A stretch of DNA of 64,000 bases, taken from Crotalaria pallida. Taxonomy: Eukaryota; Streptophyta; Magnoliopsida; Fabales; Fabaceae. The position numbers were made by a program, and so were the translations under genes. Each line of letters opens with the position of its first letter. Within the stretch, counting starts at the first letter, position 1. The notes beneath the pieces were generated by a model. The model had not been told where the DNA came from. It saw nothing but the letters and a program-made list of their open reading frames with translations, and ran no database searches. Of this stretch, positions 34,586 to 46,000 are shown piece after piece. Location of the stretch: the NCBI GenBank assembly GCA_037953625.1, contig CM075656.1, positions 70,761,001 to 70,825,000 on the forward strand. The letters are read 5' to 3'.

Positions 34586-36443
34586 TGATTTGGGTCTAAT
34601 ATATGATGTTTTAGAGCATGAATTAACTCTTTTTTGCTAAGATTTTGGCTTGTTTCTTAAGTAATTTGGGTAGATTAGTTGAGTTTTTAGTTAGTTTAGG
34701 TAATTTATGACCCTGGAACATTTTGATCTGTTTTGGGTTTGGTTTCAGGTATTTTGGAGTTTTATTTGATTAATTATGCAATGGAATGGAAATGAGCTTT
34801 GAAGGCCTTGAGATTGGAGTCAAAATGGAGAAAAAGTGAGTGCGAAGCAGTGTTCCATGCCCAGGCGTATGCCAATCACGCCTAGGCGTGTGGGGGGTCA
34901 AAAGTCCAAAGACAAGGGTTCGAATGACTAAAATCAATTGTGAAGAGCTGCCAACACAGGGAGACCTACTCCTAGGCGCAGGGGATGGTGCACCTAGGAG
35001 CTATAGGCGCTAAAGTGACGTTAGAAATTGGCAAATCAGACCTGGTGGACGCGCCTAGGCATGGGTTGGCGCGTGTGCGGCGAGTTTATGGGCTTTTTGA
35101 TAAGATTTGATAGATTTCTTCCAGGAGTAGTTTTTACTATTTAAATTAGGTTTTAGGAATGGAATAGGGGAGATTAGAAAGGGAGAATACATAGTTTTTG
35201 AGAGAGAATTTAGAGAGAGAAGAGGATTGGAGATCAGGAGCGGAGGAATCCTGCTTGAAGATTGAAGATCTATTGGGAATTTCAAGTTGTCTATGATCAT
35301 GAATTCCTTCTTTTATCTTTGCTTTTCTTATTTCAATGTGTAACTAAAACCCTCAGTTAGGAATATGGTGGATTTGTATGGATAATTAGTTATGAAGTTA
35401 TGAATTGATATTTTCCATTTAAATCTATTGTTTGGTTATGTGTTTATTACAATTCATGAACCTGATCAATATATGTTTTGTTTTGGATCTCTAGTCCAAC
35501 AAGAGACATCTAAGGATTAGAGCAGACATCCAAACTTTATAACCGCCTAGTTTGTAGACATACATCGAGGGCTTATATGACTTTAATATTCCAGTGTGCT
35601 TAATTAGTGGTTATTCATATGTCAAAATCGCTTAAGACATTAAGGGTTTTCATATTGAATAAAAAACATAAATTCACAGAGACATCTAGTTTTTATTACC
35701 TCTGGGATGTCGTAGATTTAATGGAAAACGGAAATTCATAACTAGTAGCTAGGTCCTGCAATGAAACCACGTTACTAACGCTTTTCCCATTCATCTCACA
35801 AACACCATTTAATTTATGTTTTATTTCTTATTTTGTTTTTTCAATTTAATTAATCAAAAACCCAAAAATATTAGTTATTTTAAAGTTTCATTAGTAATTA
35901 TAATAAAGTGAAAGTTATTGAAAACAATTTGCAATCCTCACGGGAACGATAATTTTACTTTTACTTTATACTTTATAACCGCCTAGTTTGTAGACATACA
36001 CCGAGGGCTTATATGACTTTAATATTCCAGTGTGCTTAATTAGTGGTTATTCATATGTCAAAATTGCTTAAGACATTAAGGGTTTTCATATTGAATAAGA
36101 AACATAAATTCACAGAGACATCTGGTTTTTATTACCTCTGGGATGCCGTAGATTTAATGGAAAACGGAAATTCATAACTAGTAGCTAGGTCCTGCAATGA
36201 AACCACGTTCCTAACGCTTTTCCCATTCATCTCACAAACGCCATTTAATTTATGTTTTATTTCTTATTTTGGTTTTTCAATTTAATTAATCAAAAACCCA
36301 AAAATATTAGTTATTTTAAAGTTTCATTAGTAATTATAATAAGGTGAAAGTTACTAAAAACAATTTGCAATTCTCATGGAAACGATAATTTTACTTCTAC
36401 TTTATTAGTTATTTCAAAGTTTCATTAGTAATTATAATAAGGA
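34586..36443 (+). mobile_element. Athila-like 3' LTR, internally duplicated and 3' truncated
   Basis: Begins TGATTTGGGTC. It carries the CCTAGG palindrome block at about 34858-35060. The stretch from ACTTTATAACCGCC at 35534 repeats at 35970 (436-bp period), and a third partial copy of about 39 bp starts near 36404. The expected terminus GAGAGTCCAACA is missing; sequence becomes unique at about 36444. No outer target-site duplication can be recognised. Confidence 0.85.
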
Positions 36444-37942
36444 GCTAAATGAGAAGTTTAGAAGAAAAAAAATTAGACACTTATCCAATCTTTAGTTTCA
36501 CCAGAGATCATTTTCCTTCACTTGATGCTAAAGGAGGTACGCACGTGTATACTCCGTGGTGCATATACTTGAACAGTGGTGCTGATCACCTACGTACATG
36601 GCCATTAGCAGCATGTGGTCACATGGGCTCAGGTATTAGTAGATGGAATGAATACATATAGCTGGCAGACGAAGACCCAAGGGCCCCCACCTCCTGTCCA
36701 CAGTAGATCATATATGGAGTCTGCGTGCATTCTGTATTCTCTCTCTGTCTAAGAGGAGAAAACAATTCTGACACGACCCTTGGAAAGTTATTATGATCAA
36801 TATTGTTGTTGTCTTGTTGATATTATGATCAAATATATCATGGGAATTAAGGATAAGTCACACATTATTGATCTCATGTATATATGCTACTACCAGTTAT
36901 CATGACATAAGTACTTTTAGGTTTAACAGTCGTAATTAGTAGTCCTTCCTCTTAATTCTAACGGTTTTCGAACTTTGGAAATTCTACTTATTTTTGGATT
37001 ATTACTAAACAAATTTTTTAAATGAGACAAATAAATAAGAAACAAATAAATAACATGGAAGCATGGAGCATTAAAATGTTGTATACTAAGCTGTTGTATG
37101 GAATCATTACTAAAGTCAAAAAGGCAGGAGTATAAAAGGCACTGTTATTACACGCGTCAACAAGACAAAGTTTGCTGTCTTCCATTTGTCCTTTCACCTC
37201 AAGCCACGTGTCTAATTCTCATTAGTCAACCAACATTATAGTAATATAGTATCTCTTTCTTTCCTTTGTTCGCCTTAGGGCTTAGGCCCTCATTCCTTCT
37301 GGTTTAACGCCACAGTACTACCCTTCTTCTCCCAAGCACTTCCTCTCCTACATTTTACCGATCGACAAATGACACATAGAAACAAAGCAACATAGGTAAC
37401 TCATTGATACTAATAGGAGTACATGCTATTGTGTGTTAGAAAAATGACAGTATAAATGTATAAAAAAATCAATGTATGTAGGTGGTAACTGTTAATCCGC
37501 TGCCAATTAAATTTAGGATTTTCTTAACCTTAATTCGTAAGTTTGAAGATAAGAACCCAATAATGAAAATGTTTTATGAAAAATTGTGTATTTAAAATGT
37601 TAAAAGTTTATTATGTTTAATTAAAAAAAACACTTTTATTGTTAGTTTCTTAGACTCAGACTGAGATTAAGAAAATTCTTAAGTTTATATATAGACGTGC
37701 AATGATTATTTTTTAATAAAAAATAACATTATTAATGAAATACTAGTACAATGGATACTTCAATCCTTACCTCATGTTGAATATTTAGATACTAGCTAGT
37801 GTACATAGGAGTATATTACATTCATATTTTTCCGTGTGGAAGGCATCTATATGTACGGTAATCATAGTGACCAATCTCTATCGAAATAGAGAGAACACAG
37901 AGATGGATATAAGTTTTTTTTTTCTTTCCATATGCATAATCT
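36444..37942. other. Intergenic, AT-rich
   Basis: No convincing gene. A short open frame at 36449-36661 has no recognisable domain. Isolated plant cis-element-like words occur (CACGTG near 37205). Confidence 0.6.
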
Positions 37943-37959
37943 AAAATTGAACTCAAGTA

Positions 37960-38151
37960 TTCAGGGGGATTGGCCTAGTGAAAATTGACTGAGCGCTTAG
38001 GGACTTCAGGGTCAAAGATTCGAGTTTCACTGAGGCAACAATATCCATGCCGTTGAGTCAAAGACTCGAATAATTTGCGGATCCGATGTGAATTAGTTGG
38101 GTCACAAAAATGTGAAGATCAGACACCACCTGGTTTTGAAAAAAATAAAAT
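37960..38151 (+). mobile_element. tRNA-derived SINE, + strand
   Basis: 192 bp with an internal pol III promoter: an A-box-like GGCCTAGTG near 37971 and a B-box-like AGATTCGAGTTTC near 38018. The A-rich tail is GAAAAAAATAAAATA. It is flanked by a perfect 17-bp duplication, AAAATTGAACTCAAGTA (37943-37959 and 38152-38168), typical of LINE-driven retroposition. Confidence 0.85.
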
Positions 38152-38168
38152 AAAATTGAACTCAAGTA

Positions 38169-38782
38169 GTTCACATGATTGCAATATTATTTATTGGTAA
38201 AACTATCGGATATAAAATACAGAAATTTGGATTAATGTCACGTTTTCCTTTTGATGAAAAACAAAATATTTGATTATACAAAAAGAGGTTACTTATATAA
38301 AAAGTCAAAATAAGATAAACACATAAATATATAATCAACTTCAATACTTTTCTATGTTATAAATACTTTTATTCCCAATACAAACATTTATTATGTTCCA
38401 ATCTTGGAAAATTATATTTGCATCCGGGTTTTGCTCACTGCACCTGGATTTTTAAATTTTTTTTACAAAAATTTTCGAATTTAATTCTGCACCTGCATCT
38501 AAATCCTTTTGACTTTTCTATCAGAAGAGCCTTCCAATCCAAAGGTATTTTTGAATGTATAATTATTTTAGATTATTCGGAAAGACCTTCCGATCATACA
38601 GATCTTCCGATCGAAAAGACTTTCCGGATATACAAAGAAATTTTTTTAAAAAAAAAGTACTTTTGTAATTTTACATAAATAAATTGGTGCAGTTAAAACA
38701 AACAGGGTACAGATAGAATTTCCGGTTTTTTTTTATCCCGATGATAATGATTTCCTTAAAATATAGTATATATATATATATG
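38169..38782. other. Intergenic, AT-rich
   Basis: No gene seen. 38575-38640 carries short repeats of TTCCGATC/CTTCCGAT. A (TA)n(TG)n microsatellite at about 38766-38790 is the target of the next insertion. Confidence 0.5.
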
Positions 38783-38790
38783 TGTGTGTG

Positions 38791-39605
38791 TAGGGATGGC
38801 AATGAGAGACTGCAGATGGGGATCTCCGCGGGGAACGCCCCGTTCGGGTACCCGAGTTTGGGGATTTTTCCCCAGTAGGGGCGGGGATGGGGAGATTTTT
38901 CCCCCGAACAGATTTTGGGGCGGGGAATGAGATTGGTTCCCCCGTCCCCGTGGGTTCCCCGTCCCCGACAATTTTACTTATATGCCTTTTAATATTTAGG
39001 CTTTATATAGTTAAAAAATAGGTTTTTTTAGTAACTTCACATATATTATTATAATTATAATTATAATTAGAGTGAAGGGATACTTTGATCCCTCAAGTTT
39101 TTCGACAGGGACACTTTAGTCCCTCAAGAAATTTAATTCATTTTTAGTCTCTCATGTTTTCCAAAAGTACCAATTTAGTCCCTCATGTTTTCCAAAAATA
39201 CTAATTTAGTCCCTCAACGAAGTGGCTAGCGAAAATAGGACAAGGACTAAATTGACACTTTTGGAAAACTCTGGGGACTAAAAATGAATTAAATTTCTTG
39301 AGGGACTAAAGTATCCCTATCGAAAAATTTGAGGAACCAAAGTGTCCATTCACTCTTATTATTATTAACAATTATTTTAACGATGCTGTATTGTACAAGT
39401 TTAAAAATGCTATTCGACGTTGTGAATTTTATAACAGGTCAAATTGAAGTTAGATTCTCTGTGGGGACCCGTGGGGTGATGGGGAATGGGGATGAGGGTT
39501 AATCAACCCTCGACATGGGAAATGAGGATGGGAGCAAATGAGAAACGAGAATTCGGAATGGGAAAGGTCTCCCCGAGCGTTCCCCGCCCCCCGTTGCCAT
39601 CCCTA
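38791..39605. mobile_element. hAT-type MITE/non-autonomous element
   Basis: 815 bp with termini TAGGGATGGCAA and TTGCCATCCCTA and an 8-bp duplication TGTGTGTG at 38783-38790 and 39606-39613. GC-rich subterminal CCCCGT/GGGGACG repeats occur at both ends. No transposase. It hosts a nested foldback element. Confidence 0.88.
39070..39355. mobile_element. Foldback MITE nested in the hAT element, Mutator-like
   Basis: 286 bp made almost entirely of inverted repeats: GAGTGAAGGGATACTTTGAT pairs with the AAGTGTCCATTCACTC end. TTTAGTCCCTC motifs recur in both arms. The 9-bp flanks TTATAATTA and TTATTATTA differ by one base, consistent with a Mutator-type duplication. Confidence 0.75.
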
Positions 39606-40084
39606 TGTGTGTGTTCATTTTAACTTTACATTGAAAGACTAAGATGCAGTACATTATTATTCAACACAATAAATAAGTAAGGTTGAAAATTGATGGACTC
39701 TAATAAAGAAAAACATTGTTGCAATAATAACAACTATGTCTCATAGCTAGAATGGTACGTAGTAAACAGCACAGACCACAGTCCACAGTCTCCACACGCA
39801 TACATACTGATACTGATACTGATACACTAGTATGAGTATACGCAGACATGAGACATGGGACCATTGTCCTTCGCTTTAAACTTGAGCCTTTTCGTGAACG
39901 ACAGGATCCGCCTCTGCCGCTTATTCTTCCTTCTCCCTCTCTTCTTCTCCTTCTCGATCTCTTCCCCCTTTGATCTTTTCTTCTCTCTCTCTCCCTCATC
40001 ATCATCATCATCATCATCTTTTTATTATATCTTATATTCTCAAGTCTCAACTTAATTTTCATCACACTGTACCACTACCATCCA

Positions 40085-43000
40085 ATGGAAATGGAGCATC
40101 ATCATCATCAAGAACCTCAGTTTAGTATCAATGATCTAAGGCAGCTAGTGAGTGGACAAAGCTCATCAACCCATTTCAACTCAATACCACCGCCACCACC
40201 TCCACCACCACTCACGGCTGAGCTCTTCCCCGGCCACCCAAATCACCAACACTACGAGATGATGGTGTTTGGTCATCGTCATGTGGCAGAAATATTGCCT
40301 CGTTGCCTTCATGACTTTGCAGCCACCACAGATGCCGCCGCCGCCGCAGCCACCACTCCTACCACCACCACTAATAATAGTGCTTCAACTCCTCCACTTA
40401 GTGGCTTAGAGGCTGAGACTGCAGCAGCAGCTTGCATAGGTGGTGGAGAGGGTTCTACTACTGGAAGATGGCCAAGACAAGAGACTCTTACTCTTCTTGA
40501 CATCAGATCTCGCTTGGACCCTAAATTTAAAGAGGCTAATCAAAAGGGTCCTCTATGGGATGAAGTTTCTAGGTACAATTTTCTTTTTTTCTTACTCTTT
40601 TTTATTTTTTATTTTTTAAGAAAAAAATAATATTCAAGAACACAAACTCATGAAGTAGTACATGGTATTAACATAACTGTATGTGTTTGGTTGAAATTAG
40701 TTTTGTCCAAAAAGAAAAAAAAAAACAAAAATTAGCTGTTGGAAGGTCTAAATAAGCATGATTTTCACTTTAAAAAATAACATATTAAGAATTTTCTTAA
40801 AACATCCAAAAATAAATATATTTTCTTGTACAATTAAAAATATCAATTTTTGAATTCTTAAAGGCATCATTTTTCATAAAATTTATTATTTTTTGGGTGC
40901 TAATCTACATGTTAAGTAAACCCTAATTTTAAAGCTAAGTTTGTTTAAATATTTATAATCATAATTCTATAGAAACTGTTGGATGAAAAAATTACTATAA
41001 TATTTGAAGTTTCATTTTTAAGCATTTAGATTATCTTATAGTTAAGCACCTAAAGAACCACAAAGCACCTAAAACAAGATTATCTTATAATTTGATTATT
41101 CGGATTATTTACTAAATTAATCACATTCTAAATATGCCAGGAAAAACTTTAGATCATGTTTGTCTAACACACTCTATGGGATTAATATTAATTATTAAAT
41201 TTAGCAACAAAAAAAAAATTGTTAGCATAATCTACCATAGACCGTACCTCGAGTAAATCTATTTTATTTTCTAATGGGAAAACCTTTCTTTTCTATTTAT
41301 TACTTGTTATTGTTACTTTTATTCTTCAACAGCAGTACTTGCTTCTGTTTTCCACTTGTTTCTTTTTACTCAAATTGACCATCTTAAAATCATAATTGTT
41401 TGTTTATTTTCCCTTTTCTATGTACCAGTACCATATATATACTTCAATTAATACTCGTGTATTGCTATCTGACAAATTCCTAGTAAGATGACTGCACTAT
41501 GTTTTAATTTGGTCACTGTGCTTACTTGAAACTCTTTTATATGTATGGCAGTATATACAATTTTGTTAAGCTTCTTTCTTTCACTGGAAATGACTACACA
41601 CTAGTAGTAGTCTTCTCTCTTCTACTCAATTTTTCGATTATTGATCATGTACTTGAAGTGAAAGCATTTAAGTTCATATACCAAGATTAGTACGGGTGTA
41701 CCACTGTTGCCTTTTCCATTTTGAAATTTTGTACCCCTCTTTTAAGTGCAACAAGTGTTTCTTCCCTTTTATTTAAAATTCATTGAACTTTGCGATACCT
41801 TTTCGATCACCTATCTTAATTCTAAATTTATCTTACGAAATCACATCAACCTGAGGCTCTTCCTTCGAAAACCCACTTCTATAGCAATTTGAACGGCCAT
41901 TTCGTATGCTTAGTTGTATTCGCTATAACTGGGTACCGAGAACTTATAAACTTCTATACATGACATTGCATAGCATTTTTAATTAGGAATAGTCGTGTTG
42001 TACTTAAATTACAATAATGTTTAGTATATAACTACTCCATCCGTCTCGAATTATAAGCAAATCCAATTACTTTTACACTCATTAAGGAGATTAGTTGATT
42101 GTATTTAATTTTTTCAAATTTATAAAAAATAGAGGGTATTTTAGGAAAGTAGTATTGAGAATTAAACAAAAATTAATTAAGATTACAATTTTCTAGAGAT
42201 GTTTTAGGAAAGTGACATTGAAAATGAAACAAAATTTAATAAAATTAGTTAATTTTGCTTATATTTTAAACCAAAATAAATATGTTTTTTGTTGCTTATA
42301 ATTTGAGCCGGAGTGAGTATAATCTGTACCCGATTCTTATAACTTTGTTTTTGTGTTCATGGAGTATAAAATGAGAGCCCCATAAATTTTTTTTTTAAAT
42401 ATTTCTCATACTATCTTTTACCTAAAAGAAAATTATTAAAATTGGGTATAAGATATAAAAGTTCAAATAAGCTGGTAGTATAAATTAAATCAAGTTTTCA
42501 ACATTGTATTTCAGAAAAAAAAATGCTCATGTAGTTCTAGTACCCTAATTTTTAACAACTTTTTCCCTTACATCTTTATTTATAGTACTGTCTTTTTTTT
42601 TTCTCTTTCTTCATATCACATCAAATCATTAATCATTTCTCTCTTTTCTCTCTTTGTATTTTTTTCCTTTTTACACATCCTTTATCTAAAAGGGAGTGTG
42701 AAAAATGTGAGAAAATTATTACTCTTATATTTGACATGATATACCAATTAAAAAAAATTGAGATGATATATATTTATATTTCTCTTATTATTTTGTATAT
42801 TCTTTGCATATCCTCAATTCAAAAATAGATAGAAAAAATACCATAAGATTTCCATACTTTGGTCTTCTTAGTTATTTTTTCATACTTTGAGTTCTGATTA
42901 TTTTTTTTCCTTTATTTTACAAAAAAAAAAAGCTTCTTCTTTCTTTACAATTTTTTCTTTGTCAGTTAAGACCTGAGCCTCTTCGAGTTTTAGAGTAGGT

Positions 43001-46000
43001 TTCATTGCACTATGAGCCGATTTCTTATCAATTGCATCAATCTCAACTAACAAAAAAAATTGTTTTTGATGATAAAAAAAAAAATTGTTTTTGATACTTA
43101 AGTCGGTTTGGGTCAAATTGACGATTTCTAAATGTAGCCTTTTTTTTTTTTTTAAAGTTAAGTGAAAATAACGTCAAAATGGTTTGCTGAAAACTTGGTA
43201 TGGTTAAACCCAGCTTCCCAATATTAAAAAAAAAAAGGGAAATTTTGGTAAATACTAGTGATTTGCCTAGCAGATTTTGTTTTTTTTTTTTTCCTTTTCT
43301 TTAGCATTATTGAAATATCCTCCTGCTAACCCTAGCTCATCAACATTATAATCCTAATAGTAGAAGGGGCATATTTATCAATCGAGAAATTATTAGTTAG
43401 CTGGTATTTGATCATCATGTCATCTTTAGTTTGGATCAATAATTATTTTTAACACGTAATAAATTACTATTGACGGACTATGAATGACATGATAATTCAA
43501 GACAATAATAATTTCTCTGACCTGGTTGGAATTTGCTACTCCGACAAAATCTGAGTTCAACTCCTATTTGCTCCTTACCAAAGATGTTGATGTAGGTCAA
43601 TCCCACTAAGATGTCATGAAGCTTGTCACCACCGTCAATTTTGCTGGGGCTAAATTTGTTGCAATGGCCGATAAATTGAGATCATCTCAATTTTCTTCTC
43701 TCCATTTCTTATATCCAATTGTTACAAGGTTTTTAACAACATTTAACTTAATGATGTAATTTATTGCTAATTAAATTATTCAGATATTCGGATTTTCCCC
43801 CTTTTTTAAAGAAATGGAAAGAATCTTGACTAGTGGCCAACGTTATGCAATTCCTAACCCGAAGTTCTATTTAAAAGTTTTGATGCTCTTGGTTCCAGCT
43901 TATGTTTTAGTGAAGATCATGTTCCTCTTTTCTACATTCGAACCTCTTATATATCCTCGAGGCTTATTCAGATACCCTGAAAATTGAGATCTTTTTCATT
44001 TTTTTATCTACTTTTTTGTTTTTATATAAGACAAAATTTATTAGAAAGAAGAAGGAAAACCAGGATTATAATTTATAAGGAATACACTCGGTCCCAAAAA
44101 AAAATACAAAGAAAATGAGCAATACATGAATAATCCCACCAACCAACCCACATTGTTAATTCATACACACAAAATAAAACAACTACCCCATCCCACTGCA
44201 AAATCATTACCAACCAGCATAAATCCATACTCGGCTACGAGCAATAAGATAGAAGACTTTGGTATGGATTTGAGATCCACTGAAAAACAGACATACATCC
44301 ATTGTTTAATTTTCCTTTAATCCATTTATCTACGTTTTTATTCATTTCCTATATCCAATTGTTGTTATATTTTTCACATTCAATTTGATGTTTTAACTTA
44401 TTGCTAATTATTCAACTAATGAGATCTTGTCAAATCTCTTTAAAAAACCGAGAGTACCTCGACTCGTTGAGATTAAGGTTTTCCTGAACTTGAACTTGAG
44501 ATTCCCTTATGTTCAAAGTATTGCTTTTCATTGCAATGGCACTAAGTGAAGAAGAACATCATATAATTCTCATAAGTACATAAACAATTTTAAATTTTAA
44601 GGACGATTTCTGGTATCTAACTCCTATCAACAACTTGATGAGCTATTGTATGATGTTCTTGATCCTTTGAACGAGGGTATTCTTCATTATGGTTTAACCG
44701 ATAAAATTCCTCACTTTTGTTATCCTTCTTCGTTTTGCAAATGATTCACAAGAAGATATGTCCCGAGCAATCCTTCTAACTCATGTGAGTTCTTGAATGT
44801 TGTTTTCCTTGTTAAGAAGCTTTTCTTCACACATCTTGAAAGCATTTTTCCAACGACGACATTGATGCATACGAGGATTTGGTTTGATGCACTTCGCATC
44901 GCACCGATATACTTGATGCCTTTGTTATTTAGGTATTGTAGAAAACAACGCTGAGTGCATCTTATTCTGTTGCGATGGTTAGCTGGTTGGGATTATGAGA
45001 GAAGATAATGTTTTAGAAGTGATAGAGAGGTCTAAAAAGACCTAGAAATAAGGTGGCTATACCATGAGAAGAGGTAGACATTTGCTACTTATTAATTAAT
45101 TGTTAATAAACAAAGTAACAATTTTTGACATATGTCACTAATTTATATGATAGACGTGTATTTGTAGTTTGTAGGTTTCTTTTGCACGCATACATACATA
45201 CATATCATTGTTGTATTATTTTCAAGAAAAGCAACGATAGATCTTCTTAAACTAGATGATGTTTTAGTATTTTATTATTACTATTATTATTATTATTTTA
45301 TATTTTTATCGGTAGATGTAATTTTATTAAATAGTAGTGTTACATGATTATCTAAATTTGACATTTGAAACTAATATTTGACTTTTTGTCTTATATACAA
45401 TTTTATTGATTTATACATATGGATATAGATGTTGATGTAATATTTGAATGGATACAAGTAGTACACCGAATTAATACAAACACCAAAACAGAATTGAAAT
45501 TACACCAGTATAATATAGTACACAAGTTCGGTTCACACCTAGCAACATCTGTAGAATATATATTAAGAGCACAAAATGACAGAACAATTGAGAAGAATCT
45601 CAAGCTCATTAATTAGCTCTTATCTTAATCTTACACTTTTTCTGTTTACTTAATCCTATATCCATATTTGGATTGCTTGTGCATATGATGTTCAGGATCA
45701 TGTCTGAAGAACACGGATACCAAAGGAGTGGGAAAAAGTGCAGGGAGAAGTTCGAGAACCTGTACAAATATTACAAGAAGACAAAAGAAGGTAAAGCAGG
45801 AAGACAAGATGGGAAGCATTACAGATTCTTTCGTCAACTTGAAGCCTTATATGGAGAAAACAACAGTATACAAACCACCTCAGTTCCAGAAACCAACTTT
45901 GGTAGCAGCAGTCTTCACCATGCACCTTCCCAAACATTTCAAGAAATGTATCAGTCGCCTCATCACAAGCATAATTGTGATAGCATCAGCCTCACTAATT

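Noticed and set aside
36449..36661. 70-residue frame next to the broken LTR
   Set aside because: No domain, no splice or promoter context, ordinary length for chance.
39855..40055. 66-residue frame upstream of the trihelix start
   Set aside because: Leu/Phe/Ser translation of the pyrimidine-rich leader; a uORF role cannot be supported.
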